Of a stretch of DNA of 64,000 nucleotides, positions 1 through 13,219 are shown one piece after another. The position numbers were made by a program, and so were the translations under genes. The stretch is from positions 13,654,824 to 13,718,823 of the forward strand of contig NW_022098031.1 of NCBI RefSeq assembly GCF_002288925.2. Direction: 5' to 3'. The DNA comes from Delphinapterus leucas. Lineage: Eukaryota > Chordata > Mammalia > Artiodactyla > Monodontidae. Position 1 is the stretch's first letter. Every line of letters begins with the position of its first letter. Under the pieces are notes generated by a model. That model ran no database searches. It was not told the DNA's origin and worked only from the letters and a program-made list of their open reading frames with translations.

Positions 1-894
1 TATATCCAAACAGTGGGATATTAATCAGTACGTGGAAAAATGTTTAATAGCACGAAGAAATGCTCAGAAAGTATTGATAAAGTATACAAAGCTATGAAAT
101 TAGCATGATCCCAATTATGTACATATATATATACATAAAGACTGGAAAGAAATACAGAAAAATGTTAATAGTGATTATCTCTAGGGTATGAGATCTATTT
201 TTTCATCTTTATATTCTTTTGCATTTTAAAACTTTCCTATGATTAGCACATTTATTTTTTCCAATTATAAATGTTTTAATCTTTAATAAAATAAATGATT
301 AGAAGATAAAGATTTCTCAAAAGAGAGAAAAAAGTCTCCTTATTGATGACCAAACAGGGCTTGATCGCTTGTTTCCCTCAACCACTAACCTAGCCAAGAA
401 AATAGGGGCAAGTCATTTAACCCCCTCTGTAAAAAATAAACAGCTTTGGCTTTACACTTTTTGTACCTTAATTATTTTTAAGGTCTGTATTTGAATTCTG
501 CTACCATGAAGAAAACTCATGATTTCCTCCACAGAGGGAGGGTTAGCACCCAGGTCATTTCTGAACACCCTTCATCTCACCCATTCTTAGATGGAAAACC
601 CCACAGCCATGCCACTGAGCAGATCGCTGTAGCATCTCTGTCCTTCTCCATGTGTTGCCCTTAGGGAAGATGAAAGAACTCTCCATCTTCACCTGCCCTC
701 TGTGGATCTGCATCCATTTTCGGATTCTGAACCTCACAAGGCTGAAATCCAGAGACTGGACCTTGACAAATAATCAATATCAGGCAACTCAGGAGAGCCC
801 ATGTAGACATCTCCTGGGACCCCTCCACATCTCCTCTGCTGAGGGTCTGCCTTTCTTCCATCCTCCCAACTCCCTTACATGGTCAGAACTATGG
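1..894. other. Unassigned; possible old L1 3' end at left edge
   Basis: Positions 1-330 are AT-rich, with 'ttaatagtgattatctctag' resembling the tail of an old repeat. The rest shows no gene, RNA or repeat I can name. Confidence 0.4.
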
Positions 895-990
895 TTCCCA
901 TTTTACCAATGAAGAAACTGAGGCTCAAAGATTTTTAAGGTCACCCAGCTAGAAATTACAGGGCTCTCTTTAATCACAGGTCTGTCAGAT
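895..990 (-). mobile_element. MIR SINE fragment
   Basis: Contains 'attttaccaatgaagaaact' and 'ggtcacccagctagaa', the complement of the MIR core and 3' region. Confidence 0.75.
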
Positions 991-1139
991 GCCAAGGACT
1001 GGAGGGTTACCCAAGGCCTCAGCCCAGCTGTCTCTGACAGGAAGGCGAAACCTACTACCCTGTGGATTATGGGAGGATTTTGCCATGGGATAAAAAACAA
1101 GGAAGAAACCGGAGATCCAAAGATTCCCAGCTTGACTAC

Positions 1140-1342
1140 TTTTTTTTTTTGCAGTACGCAGGCCTCTCACTGTTGTGGCCTCTCCCGTTGCGGAGCACAG
1201 GCTCCGGGCGCGATGGCTCAGCAGCCATGGCTCACGGGCCTAGCTGCTCCACGGCATGGGGGATCTTCCCAGACCGGGGCACGAACCCGTGTCCCCTGCA
1301 TTGGCAGGCGGACTCTCAACCACTGTGCCACCAGGGAAGCCC
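1140..1342 (-). mobile_element. CHR-type SINE
   Basis: Short-form copy in reverse: a T-run at the left, and a head (complement of gggcttccctggtggc) ending at 1342. A perfect 10 bp target duplication, ttgactactt, lies at 1132-1141 and 1344-1353. It has minor point changes in the body. Confidence 0.93.
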
Positions 1343-1429
1343 TTTGACTACTTCTTTAATTTGCTCTCACACTCTATTTCTTTATCAGTTATCAAATTAG
1401 GCTGAATCAATTATAATAAGTTTCAAATA

Positions 1430-1520
1430 GCCACACACTGAGCTAAACACATTTAATTTTCACAACCATCCTAGGTAGTAGGTATTATCAACGTGTCCAT
1501 TTTGCAGATGAGGAAAATGT
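1430..1520 (-). mobile_element. MIR SINE fragment
   Basis: Contains 'ttcacaaccatcctaggtag' and 'ccattttgcagatgaggaaa', MIR-like in reverse. Confidence 0.65.
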
Positions 1521-4029
1521 ATACAGTAGTCTTTTGCAAAATGCATAGGGGTGCAATGATGGTAAAGAACGCGCTGGGAGGGTTTGTCCTCCAGGGTGGG
1601 AGGCGACGTGTGTACTGAGAATGTCAGAGAGAGAGCGAGCCCTATGTACCTGCAGGTGCTAAACAAGCTGGGGATAGACCTGAGACCTGGCCCAGCTCCA
1701 GGCTCTTCTCACCATGGACTCAGCAGGAGGGTTGCCAAAGGCCAAATCCAATTCAGTAAACACAGACTTCTGGTAAGCAAGTGCTCTTGCTTTCGTTCAG
1801 TGTCAGCCGGAGGTTGCATTTGCCTTGAGTACTAAAACGTTTTGCAGAGAGGCCAAGTGCAGAAATCTGTGCCTGAGATTTTCTCCTTTTACAAGAAGAA
1901 TGACCATGTGGAGCACTCAGCCAAGGTCAACCTGGAATTGGAAGGCTGAGCCCAGGCTCAGCAGACCCAGAGCCAAGGTGGAAAGCTCCAGGCGCTGGGA
2001 GGGCAGGGACGGGGCGGCTAGAGTAAAGGGCCAAGTGTGGGAATGTTTATTGAAAAGAACGTGCTGGGGAGAACCCGGCCCTCACACCTCGGGGATCTGG
2101 GAACTGGCCGTCTGCAGTGGAGAGCCCTGCCAGATGAGTTCAGCCATTTCCACTTCATAAAGTTCGTGGTACAAAAATGAATGGCAAACCCAGCCGCGAA
2201 TGTGATTTCTGAAAGGAGATTATTGAAAAGATGGTTCCACTTTTTCAAATTTCTCTTCTGGTGGTCAGGAGCAGGGAAGCAGGGAGAAAAGTTCCAGGAC
2301 ACTTGCAAACATCCCCGTCCCATTCCAGAAACCACTATCCCCTCACTGCAGGACAAGGGGGCGCCACATCTTCCAAGGTTTCTCAAGAGAAGGAGAGGGC
2401 TAAAGCCTGGGCCAAAATGAACCCAAGAGTCTGGATCTGGTTGCCAGAAGACAGTGGGAGAATGGCAGGGGTGACCCTGAAATTACATGACCCCAGATTG
2501 CCCTCTGAGTGACGGAACTCCAAGGCATACATGAGACAGGCAGCTCAAGGAAGAGACACACTGATTACATATCTAATTTGCTGTCACTATCTTCATGACA
2601 TCACATATGTCACTGTGGTTTTCTGGATTACTCTCGACTCTGAATACCCGAATCTATTTTCCCTGATGAGTTGGTCTGAATTCTTTTCTTGGCACTTGTT
2701 TCATTTTCTCACTTCCTGTCGGCCTCACTTCTTAAGATTGTTGCTGGTGTTTTTGTTGTCTCCCAAACTCCCAAATGTACAGGAGCTTTTTCTAGACTGC
2801 AGAGTCTCTGGCCTTTCTCTCTCCCGATCACTCAAATGATATCAAATTGTCTGGCATTGCTGCTTCTGGATATATATAGCCCAGCCTTTCCCCCCTTGAT
2901 CTTTTTCACTGTGTTCAGGGCTAGGGCAACGTGAAGTCATCACAATTGTTCTTTCAAGCTTAAGGAATTTGATAAATGAAGTTGTGTGGGGTCCTGGCAG
3001 GCAATATGCTTAAACAAACTACAATGACCATCTGTGGACCAGTCTCCTTATCCCTTTATTATAGGCACATACTCAAGCTCAGATTGCTTTGTTAAACTTT
3101 TTTTGTGTCTCACTCTTTTTATATTTCAGCTTTATACAATTATTCCCAAATCTTCCAAACTGACAATGAGGGAGAGTAATTTGTAAGGACGGCTCAACTT
3201 AAGTCTTTTGAAGATTTGCACCATAGCTGCATTTTTCTAATTTCCTGGCATCTACTCTATTCTCCTGGACTTTTCAGAAACAATTGTAAGAGGATGAATA
3301 AATATAATAACTGATTCCATCAATACTCTTGAACCATCCTTTGGATTTTCTATTTTTTAACATTTTAGATTTTAAAAATTCATATAGCATCTATCAATAT
3401 TTCCAAAAGACACATAGTGCATGCTCTCAAAGATCTCATGATCTAATTAAGAACAAAGAACAGGTACAGATTCATATGTTGTTTCTAAATATACAGGCTA
3501 ATGTCTGGAGGAAAAAAGGAATTTAGTAAATTAATTAATTATCCTTATGTTTATAATTACAGAATTGATTTTTTCCACTTTATCAGCTTGGGAAACAAAA
3601 TAAAGTTATATATTTAAACTTTTTTCAAATAAAATGTCCTGTCTTGCTATCTAGAGAGCACCTTCTTTTTTCTTCCTCCTCAAGATCCTTTTCCCTCTTG
3701 TGATAAATATAAGAACTGAGGGTTGGTCCTGACCCTAACTGCTCCCGTGAAATTTGGTTTAATCAGCAGAGGAGATTTGGGCTCTAGAGCTGCTGAAGGT
3801 ATCTTACTGCCTCATGGCATAGCTGGTTGCCAGCGGAGTTTGCTGCAGTGAGTGACTAAGACATGCATTGTCATCCCTGTGGAACTACAGCTGAAGTGTG
3901 CTCCTTTGAAGTGGCAGTTCTGCCACTACCCACAAAAGCTTTGTGGGCTCAAGTGCTGCTTTTATAAGCCAAAGCGTTTTTCCCTCTGCCAGGGAAAGCC
4001 AGAACTGCTCTTTGTTTTGACTGGAATTT
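1521..4029. other. Unassigned intergenic sequence
   Basis: Mixed composition, only short open frames with no domain resemblance, and no recognised repeat. Confidence 0.5.
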
Positions 4030-4880
4030 CACTGAATTAACAAGTTAATCTGGGGGAAATTAACATCTTTTAATATTGAATCTTCCCATTGAAGAATATA
4101 ATATGGCTCTCAAGTTATTTCAGGTTTCTAGTATGTCCTTTAGTAAAGTATTATAAGTTTCTTCATGTAGGTCTTACCCATTTATTGTTAGATTTGCTCC
4201 TATGTACTTTGCAATTTTTGTTGCTTTTGTGAATAGGGTCTTTCTTTCCTTCACATTTTCTAATCGAGCATCACTATACACCAGATCATTTATATCTGAC
4301 TACCTTGCTGGACTATTCTGTTACTCCTAATGGCTTTTCACTTGAGCTTCTCAGATATTCTAGGTAGTGTTCTCTTTATTTCCAATCTTTAGACATTTCT
4401 TTTTCTTATCTTATTGCAATTGCTAGGATCTTCACCCCTATGTTGCACACTTGCAGTGATAGCTGGCATCACTGCCTTACCTTTGCATTTAGGGATCTGC
4501 TTTAGTATTTCACCAGCAAACATACTATTTGTTGTAGTTTTATAGTAGAAATTCTATACAGGGTTTTTAAAAAGAGGGAGAGAGATTTTCTATCCTAAGT
4601 TTGTTAAGATTTCTTACCAGGAAAGATGTTGAGTTTTATTAAATACAAAATCTCATGAAACACACGGTTTTCATAATAATTGTTGATAATTCAGAATAAA
4701 GCTTATCTTACCACAGGTTTTATGCTTTTACAACCTTTCCAAATCGATCAGTATTGAAGCAAAATATAAATTAATGTCCTTGGGGAAAGTGGTCCTTTTT
4801 ATTTTTTATCCTGGTGGGATACCATTTTTAATAGAGCTGTTAGCAGAGCATAATGTATAATGTGAATCATTGTTCTATAT
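4030..4880 (-). mobile_element. Old L1 LINE, reverse, ORF2 fragment
   Basis: T-rich plus strand with complements of L1 ORF2 passages ('ttatttcaggtttctagtat', 'ttattgttagatttgctcct', 'ccttgctggactattctgtt'). Diverged, all frames broken, and the right edge is approximate. Confidence 0.65.
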
Positions 4881-6061
4881 GAAGTCCAATATAACAGAAT
4901 ACTATTTTTAAAATAGTTTAAATTGTGAGTACTAAAATCCAAATTATAGGTGTCATTTCATGTTCTGATGAAAACAATCTCAAATCCTACATTTATAAAT
5001 CTAATCAGTTTCTTCATTCTGAGTCTTAAAATACTTCCTCCTTTCACAATATATCTTGTCTCTCTCAAACTCCTAGCTCCCCAGTCCCAAAAAAGGACCA
5101 ACCAGAAAGAAAATTATAGTTCTCCTTCATACCTAAGAACCATGCTTCACTTAAAACAAACAACTGGTAAAAATCCAGACCCAACAGGGATGGAACACTC
5201 AACAGCTTTGCCTTTCATGTGGAGAAGAGGGAAATAGGCTGTTACAGAAGAGGGACCAATATTAGCCAACGTCTGGAAATGTCAAAATTATTAATATGAA
5301 ATACTAAACTCATGTGAAATCAGTGCTCTAATGGTGTAACTCCTGAATGCTCTCTGTACCATACTGCACACCAGGTTAAGAAAACAGTCCCTCAAGTGTT
5401 TCACAATAGTGCCCTCTTCACAGCTGACCCCATGTGCTTTCCAGAGTCCTTAATTCTGCCACTTTCAGCATGCTTGTCTCTGAGGATTTATGATGTGTTG
5501 CCAATATTATTACTTTCCCTGCTTCCGTCCCTTCCACCCTAAATATTTTAAGCATTGTGAGTAACACATTTCCACATAAGGGCACTGAAAAGTCAAGAAG
5601 CAGAATTTTTCAGCAAGAGGAGCTATAGGTAAAGGGGCTCCCCCTTTGCATTCTAAGCTCCAGGCAGGAGGCTCTGTAAACCATTGAGAAAGACGGAAGA
5701 GAGGAAACAAATATATCCCAAGGGAAGATAAGGATGCTTAAGGGAGGAAACTGGCTCTCGTTTCCCAATATGGTGAGCACCAGTCCTGCTCTGGGAGCAA
5801 GAGAGCTCCTCTACCTTTGTAGGGCACACTTGATTCCCTTAGAAAGAACTGAATGCCCACACCTCTAGGCCTGTGGGATACTTGGTACCATGAAAGTTTT
5901 ACTCACAGACATCATCACTGTGAGAACCTGTACATTGGAGACCAGCCAGTCCTAGTCTCCCATCATTTTGTAAGAAGTGAAACATTGACATTATGACATG
6001 GCTTTTCTTGACAAATTCCCTCTGACTCTACTGGAATAGAATTGCTATAGTCACTCTTGTT
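4881..6061. other. Unassigned intergenic sequence
   Basis: No coding signal or recognised repeat seen. Confidence 0.5.
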
Positions 6062-6126
6062 TCTCTCTGAATATATACATACATATATATATATATGAGT
6101 GCCTATATGTATATATATTTCTTTCT

Positions 6127-6161
<35 letters not shown>
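6062..6161. repeat. Compound AT and (CA)n microsatellite
   Basis: An (atac/at)-rich stretch is followed by an uninterrupted (CA)15-16 at 6131-6161, so it is probably length-variable. Confidence 0.95.
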
Positions 6162-6163
<2 letters not shown>

Positions 6164-8864
6164 GCCTTTTGAACCCTCTCTGTATTAAATAAACGCTTAT
6201 TGGCTGACTGACTTGTTGATAATGCAAAGCAAAAGTAGATCAAATAATGACTTCTGGGTAATACTCTGCACTCACCTGTTAGATAATTTTAGCCAGAAAC
6301 CATCCCAATCCCTGCATCAGACTGTGGCCTTTGTAGTGGATACTATGCTGCCCTACCCGGACTACCACCCATCCCCTTTAGGACCAAGTCTCTCAATCCC
6401 CCAGCTGCCAGGAGTGTTGGCTACTGAGAGCTCATAGCTGAGTCTCTCTCCAGGACTTGCATTCATCTAAAGGGAGCTGCCTCACCCAAGGTTACAGTGT
6501 ATCTCTGAGGCCAGCGCATATCTAATGCTTGGTCAACGGGGTGGATACAAAGGTCTGGCTCCCTTGCCTCCACGGGACAAGTCTGAGGGGCCAGCCCAGC
6601 TCCAGGCCTTCCCATGGAAACCGCTGAGGTCTCTGTTGCAAGATGCACTGCAATTCAACTTCTTCCTTTGCCCTATTCTGCTTCTCTTACTTCCTCACAG
6701 GTTTTGGTCCTACAAACACTCCTCTGCACATAAATCTCCATTCCAGAATTTGTGTCCCAAGGAACTAAATATAAGCCCCTCCTCCTCCTGTTGTTTGGTT
6801 TCTAATTTTTTATCTGCTTTTTGCTACTTTATATAAATAGATATCTCTATAATATGTGTATATATTGTGTGTGTTTGTATTGTAAGGGCATATAGGTCCT
6901 CTTAACATTTAGTCTATATCTAGTCCAATCAGGACCCTATTCCAATGACAAAAGTCTGATCTGAGATGGCTTAAGCTAAATGGGTTCTATTGGCTCACAG
7001 AATGGGAAAGTTTAAGAAGTCATCTGAATCTAGGAACAGCTTGATCAGGGGTTCAAATGATGTCACCAGGACCCACTGTCTTTCTCTCACTCTATCTCTT
7101 AGCCCTGTCACTGCCATGTTGGCCTCTCTCTGAAAATGCTGTATTGGTTAGCTGTTATCACAATGAAGCTGCTGAACCAGCAACAAAATATCAGAAGCGT
7201 TCAACAATGAGCATTTCCATCTCCCACATCTGTGGGTCACCCCTCTGCATGTCCATTGAATTAGATTCTGGTGGCTCTGCTTCACATGGGGTCCAGCTAA
7301 GCTTGGCTCCTCAATGCAGGCTGGGGTTCATCGTGAGGCTGGGCTGAGGGGGCAGCAGCTACCCTGGGAGATTCTTCTCATGGTCACGGTAGACGTACAA
7401 AGAGCCAGCACAACTGCACAAGCACATTTCAAGCCTCTGCTTGTGTTACATCTACTAACATCTCATTGGCCAAAGCAAGTCACGTGGCTGAGCCCAAATT
7501 TAAGGGCTGCCCACCATAAGGCAAGTCATCTGGCCAAGCCTGACATCACTGCTCTGAAGACATATACTCCTCTCATGGAAGCGGGTGGGGGAGGAGGGTA
7601 AATGTTAGAACCAGAATCAAACTTAAACAGAGTCTTTCCTCCACCACAGTCCTAATATAAATGCAATCTATTCAGTATCTACTTCCTAACTTCAAATCCA
7701 ATGAGAAGAATGCCTTCCTCAAGTTCCAACAAAAGTCTCACTTTCTCACTGGCCCTGGTGCATCCTCATCCATCCCTGCACCAGTTACTGCGACAAACCT
7801 GCCTTGACTAGAGCTGGAAAGTGAATCACCTTGTTCAAATTGCATGGGGTAAATTCTACAGAAAGAAACCAGGACACAGTTACAAGAATGAGCGTCAAAG
7901 GATCCTGGTCTGCAAGAAACCACATGTCCACTGTGGGGACCCCACTCCTCCCAACCCCCCAACCCCCCAATTCTCTCTTCTCCTGCTCTTACTCTTAATG
8001 CTGGAGCTATTTCTCATGAGCTTGTATCCACGACACTTCCTGTTCCTCTCTCAAGTTTGCTTTGGTCTCTGGAGTGCTGAGCTCAGTCTCCCTCAAGCTT
8101 GCCTCTCGGGCTGCCCTCTATAAATGCATTCAAAATTACCCTTTCTCCTAGGCTTCCTCCCCCAGAGGATCAGTCTCAGGACACCTATTTCTCTATGGGT
8201 GCCCGCTCTGGCTGCTGGCCCCTGGGGTCAAAGACTTCACTGGCATCACCCTTCTCTTCCCTGGGTCATGTTGACAACCCCCCCACCCTCCCGCCTTGGC
8301 CAGGGGCTGCAACCTGCCAGGTCACACACTGACCACCCTGACCGCCAAGTCACTGGACCTGATGGATCTCATGTGCTGCCCTGGGGCCTCTCTCAGGTCT
8401 GTTCTACAGGGGAGAGATTTATTTCCCTGAAGTTTCAGGGCAGGAAAACACTCACTTCCTGGAAGCATGCCAAGAAGGAGGCAATCCACCCAGGAAACCA
8501 ACAAGACTCTTTTCTCTATAGTCTTTCCCGCTTCCCCATGTCAAACCCTCCCTGCTCCCCCTGAGTGAAAGGAGAGCTGTCAGGATCAAAGCCCTGTCTT
8601 TGTGATGAACTGCTGCTGGCTAGACCCGCACAGGAAGGACTGTCAGCGCTTTAACTCCTTCTTACCCACTGTGTACTGGCTGCATTCATAAGACTTCTGG
8701 AGTCACATTTCAGTCTATGAAACATCTTCTTATGAGCAGAGAGCCATGCCAACAGAAAGTATGAAAGAATAATTAAGGACTCAAAAGGCAACAAAATCTG
8801 CCTTGGAGTATTTCTCCATCTCTTCAATTGCTTTGTGAGAGATGATCTAATGTATTTGCCCCAG
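6162..8864. other. Unassigned intergenic sequence apart from the repeat at 7140-7600
   Basis: 6162-7139 and 7601-8864 have some GC-richer parts and a C-rich run near 7950-7970. No exon with splice signals and domain resemblance was found. Confidence 0.5.
7140..7600. mobile_element. Ancient interspersed repeat, family not assigned
   Basis: Passages such as 'attggttagctgttatcaca' and 'cattggccaaagcaagtcac' are those of a common old mammalian repeat (LTR or LINE 3' end). No boundaries or coding capacity visible. Confidence 0.5.
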
Positions 8865-9150
8865 GAGAGCGTAAAGACTAAGAACATGGGTTCTGGAGGC
8901 AGGCTAGTTGTGTTCATTCTCTCTTCCATCTCTCTCTAGCTGGAAGATCTTGAACAAGCTATTGAGCCTTTCTGCACCTCAGTGTCCTCGTCTGTAAAAT
9001 GGAGATAAGAATTACACGGATCTCATGAGGTGGCTGGAAGGAATAAATAAGATAATGCATATGATGCACTTAACCCAGTGTCTAGTATATAGACACAAGC
9101 ATCATTAACTTTCATTGTGGTTATCAGTATTACTATTATTATTATTCCAA
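8865..9150 (+). mobile_element. MIR SINE, nearly full length
   Basis: The order 'aagaacatgggttctggagg', 'tgaacaagctattgagcctt', 'tctgtaaaatggagataaga' and an (att)n-rich end matches MIR from its tRNA-like head to its 3' end. Confidence 0.8.
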
Positions 9151-10654
9151 AGGAGGAGAGGGGGCCATACCCAGACTTGCAGAGAGTCAAGTGTCTTAAG
9201 TTACAAGACATGCTCTGCAAAATTAAAACTCACACAGCCTCAGAATCTCTGGGCCTCGGGTTCTGTTAAATAAGTATGTGACAGAATCTTTGCCACTCCT
9301 CCCAAGACAACAAAATGTGATCATTTTCCAAAGGAAAACGAGTTACAGACTACAATTACTAAGCGATCTTAAGGGCAGAAGTGGGAGGAAGATTACATCG
9401 TGGGCCAGTCCCAGACCTCTTATTCTCTAAATATCTTCTAAGGACTCTGGCTTCATAATACAACAGTGAACAATAGAGATTTGCAAACCCATGAGAGAAA
9501 CATTATCTATATGTCTAACTACATGTCTGTGGTAAGTGCTCAAAAATGTAACTAAAACACTCTGGAGGATTTTGCAACCCTGACCTTGCTAGACTCCACA
9601 CTTCCTTAGGGGCACTTTAAAGTCTTCATTATGGAACCCATCATAGGTTACTTCTAATGCATGGTGGAGTGAAGTTGTTGAGAAAGCACCCAGTACTTTT
9701 GAAATTCTAGATTATTCCAATGAATTATAAATAAGAACGGGCCTGATGGATGTCATGCAGCTGCCCTGGGAACTCTTGTAGTTTGGTCCTGGCAATTTCT
9801 AAGACATTTCACTTCTGGTCAAATAAATTTTTATTATCCTCAACTGGGGTTATGGCCATGAAAACTTTCTGATACCTACCACCATCACACAACCTGGACC
9901 TGGAGCCGTTGTAAACCCTAACACCCCAACTGAGGATGGCCACAGTGTCTAAGGAACCCACAATGAAAAATGTGTCACTTGTGGTTTATTTTTTCTAGAG
10001 CCATAATAAGGAGAAACAGGATGGCTTCAAGAAATAAACTGTTAAATTTATAGAGTGAAGAAATATCTTAGTTTTAGCTATAGTCTAGACTGCCTATCTT
10101 GGCAACCAACTTGCCCAACACAGAGTAATTTGTGGAACTTTGGGGTCAGTAAGACGGCAACAAATGAGAGGTAGCTTGTCTTAGTGCTGTGTAGGAAACC
10201 CAGTTCCTCTCCATCTGCTGTGCAAGCCAAGTACACAGAAAATTAATTAAGAGTAAAATACTGAGATAAGAGTCTTATCTAAAAATCCAGTAGAAATGGC
10301 AATAATAGTACTTCCATATTCTTTATTTATCCCTATGATATTTATATGAAAGGGAGAACGTCCATCGTTACTGGACTTAAAATGTTATCAACTGGAATAA
10401 CAATCTTTGTTGGTTGTAGGGAACCACCAGACAACTATACTCTAAGTTCTTCTAATTCTCTTTTGTGCAAATGAGTTTTAAGATGTTAGAGAATGAAAGG
10501 GGTTGATCTGTTTAAAGAATTCTGGCAGAAAGTTGGATTTAAAAAAATTTGTGACACTTCAGGTTTGAGCAAAATCAGCACTGACGAAAAGGAAGGTGAG
10601 AAAAGTGAATGACACAGTATTACGGTTACCAAGAGAAGTCTTTCCTCACTAAAA
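9151..10654. other. Unassigned intergenic sequence
   Basis: Nothing recognised. Confidence 0.5.
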
Positions 10655-10745
10655 TGAAGGAGGGGGAGGGAAAGGGGGAGAGGAGGAAGAAATGGAGTAC
10701 AAGAAGAAGAAAAAGAGAAGGGAGGGGGGCAGAGGAGGAGATGAG
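10655..10745. repeat. Purine-rich (GGA/GAA) tract
   Basis: About 90 bp almost entirely A and G on the plus strand (agaggaagaaatggagt and similar). Low complexity. Confidence 0.85.
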
Positions 10746-10844
10746 CAGCTTTCTTTCTCTGTCTAACATCTCATTTGGCATAACTTCTTAAGGAACATCC
10801 ATGTTGCCACAATGGCAGGGTTTTCTTCTTTCTTGTGGCTGAAT

Positions 10845-10900
10845 TATATATCTATATCTATCTATGTCTATCAATCTTTCCCTATCTCTTTCTATATATC
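10845..10900. repeat. Degenerate (TATC)n microsatellite
   Basis: 'atatctatatctatctatg' and following degenerate tetranucleotides. Confidence 0.8.
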
Positions 10901-10994
10901 AAAGCACTTCCAAGAGATCAAAGGGCATAGTTATTTGTGACATGTGAGGGATTTTCTAAATCCCAAAGCAGAACCATCTCACCTGGGTATAAGA

Positions 10995-11612
10995 AAAGTT
11001 CAGTTCAAAAAGACACATGCACCCCAGTGTTCACAGCAGCACTATTCACAATAGCCAAGGCACGGAAGCAACCTAAATGTCCATTGACAGATGAATGGAT
11101 AAAGAAGATGTGGCACATATATACAATGTATACATAAACACAATACTCAGCCATAAAAAAGAATGAAATAATGCCATTTGCGGCAACATGGGCAGACATG
11201 GAGATTATCATATTCAGTGAAGTAAGCCAGAGAGCAACAAATATCATATGACATCATTTATATGTGGAATCTAAAAAAAAAAAAATGATACAAATGAACT
11301 TATATACAAAACGCAAATAGACCCACATAGAAAACAAACTTATTGTTACCAAAAGGGAAAGGGGGGAGGGATAAATTAGGAGTTTAGGATTAACATATAT
11401 GCATTACTATATATAAAATAGACAACCAACAAGGACCTATTGTATAGCACAGGGAACTATACTCAATATTTTGTAATAACCTCTAAGGGAAAAGAATCTG
11501 AAAAAGAATATATATATATAAACTGAATCACTTTGCTGTACATCTGATACTAACACAACACTGTAAATCAACTATATTTAAATAAAAATTAAATTAAAAA
11601 TTTAAAAAAAGC
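10995..11612 (+). mobile_element. L1 LINE 3' end
   Basis: 5'-truncated L1 with the ORF2 C-terminus ('agatgaatggataaagaaga'), 3' UTR ('tgtatagcacagggaacta', 'gaatcactttgctgtacat') and an A-rich end. Moderately diverged, with broken frames. Confidence 0.9.
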
Positions 11613-11799
11613 TTAGTTGTGGTTCATCCTCAAGGCTAAACAGAAGAAATTCGGGTTAGATTGTAAAATTGTAATGAGTAGCACCAAAGCAACATGCTGG
11701 GTCTATTCTTCTGCAGTTCTTTAAACTTTGTTCTTACTTGTGTATTTTTTTCCTTAATGTTTCCTACAGTGAATAGTTAATATATGAAATGGTGGCCAC

Positions 11800-12130
11800 C
11801 AGCATGGGACCTTGGACCAGTCATTTCCCCTCTGTTTTCTCATCTGTAAACAGAGGCAGATGGGCTATATAATTTCTCCCTTAATGTGATGTGTCAATAG
11901 TTCTCAAGTTGCTATCTTTTTGCTTAAGGAGAAAGAGGCTTTACTATAGAGGAAAGAGCAAGGGGTCTGGAATCAGTGAGACCTGGTTAGCTCTGTGACT
12001 TGGGGCAAGTTACATAATCTCTCTGGACCTCAGTTTCTTCATCTGTGAAGTGGAGACAATTATGACAGCCTTATAGGATAGGGTTTAAGTCCCCAGCAGA
12101 GTGCCTTATGCACCAGAAATGTATATTACA
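11800..12130 (+). mobile_element. Two adjacent MIR SINE pieces
   Basis: About 11800-11880 holds a partial MIR ('ctcatctgtaaacagagg'). About 11930-12130 holds a second, fuller copy ('agcaaggggtctggaatcag', 'cagtttcttcatctgtgaag'). Confidence 0.75.
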
Positions 12131-12389
12131 TAGACCTAAACTCACATTTGGAAGAGAAAGCAAAAGGGAAGGTGTGTCCATGCACATGTGCAAATGTATG
12201 TGCCTTTACGCTCACACTTGCCAGAAAAATCTAGGATGTATAGCACGGGATCTGGGGTGGGAATGATGAAGAGTGGATTGGAACTCATGGAGCCAGAAAA
12301 GAAATTGCTGATTTCTGAATTGCATTTGGTAACTGGAGAAAATTAATTTCTCTAGATTTATAAAAAATGGGGGGAGGGGCACCTATATT

Positions 12390-13010
12390 TGAGAGTAAAC
12401 TTTTTATTGACGTGTAACACACACATATAGAAGAGCTAACGATTCACAAGTGCCTGGTTCAAAGAATTTTCACAGACTGGGCACAACCATGCATGCAGCA
12501 TGTAATCGAGAAATAGAACATTATCTGCACCCACACAAGCTCCCTTGTGACCCCTCCCATCTGCCCACTAACCATCGCCACGCCCCCCTGCCAAAGGGAA
12601 CCTCTTATGTGATTTCTAGCACAGAGATTACTTGGCCCGTTTCTGAACTTTATATAAATGGAATTGTGTAGTATGAACGCTGGTGTCTGGTTTGTTACTC
12701 TGAATACTGTATTTGTAAGGTTCATGTGTGCGGCCGTGTGCAGTTATAGTTTCTTCACGATCAGTACTGTCTAATGTCTCAGTGGATGAATATGCTCCAG
12801 TTTCTCTTTTTTTTTAATCATTCCACTCCTGCTGCTAGGAACATGCTAGGCTTTTGGTGAACACTTCTGCTGGGGGTACAACTAAGAGTACAATAGCTGG
12901 GCCATAGGGTATGCCTGTGTTCAGTTCTTGTAGATACTGCTAAACAGTTTCCCAAGGTGGCCGTACTGACTCACACTGCCACCCGCAGCACAGGAAAGTT
13001 CTGGCATCTA
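12390..13010 (-). mobile_element. Old L1M LINE 3' end, reverse
   Basis: The plus strand reads as the complement of an old L1 3' UTR and ORF2 end ('ctttttattgacgtgtaaca', 'tatataaatggaattgtgta', 'acagtttcccaaggtgg'). It is interrupted by a younger L1 at 13017. Confidence 0.75.
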
Positions 13011-13016
13011 ATTTTT

Positions 13017-13203
13017 TTTTTCAACACCTTTATTGGAGTATAATTGCTCCACAATGGTGTGTTAGTTTCTGCTTTATAAAAAAGTGAATCAGCAATACGT
13101 ATACATATATCCCCATATCTCCTCCCTCTTGCGTCTCCCTCCCACCCTCCCTATCCCACCCCTCTAGGTGGTCACAAAGCACCAAGCTGATCTCCCTGTG
13201 CTA
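13017..13203 (-). mobile_element. Very short L1 LINE 3' end, reverse, with target duplication
   Basis: 187 bp L1 3' UTR fragment in reverse: 'caacacctttattggagtat', 'ggtcacaaagcaccaagctg'. A perfect 16 bp target duplication, ctggcatctaattttt, is at 13001-13016 and 13204-13219. A severely 5'-truncated recent insertion. Confidence 0.95.
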
Positions 13204-13219
13204 CTGGCATCTAATTTTT

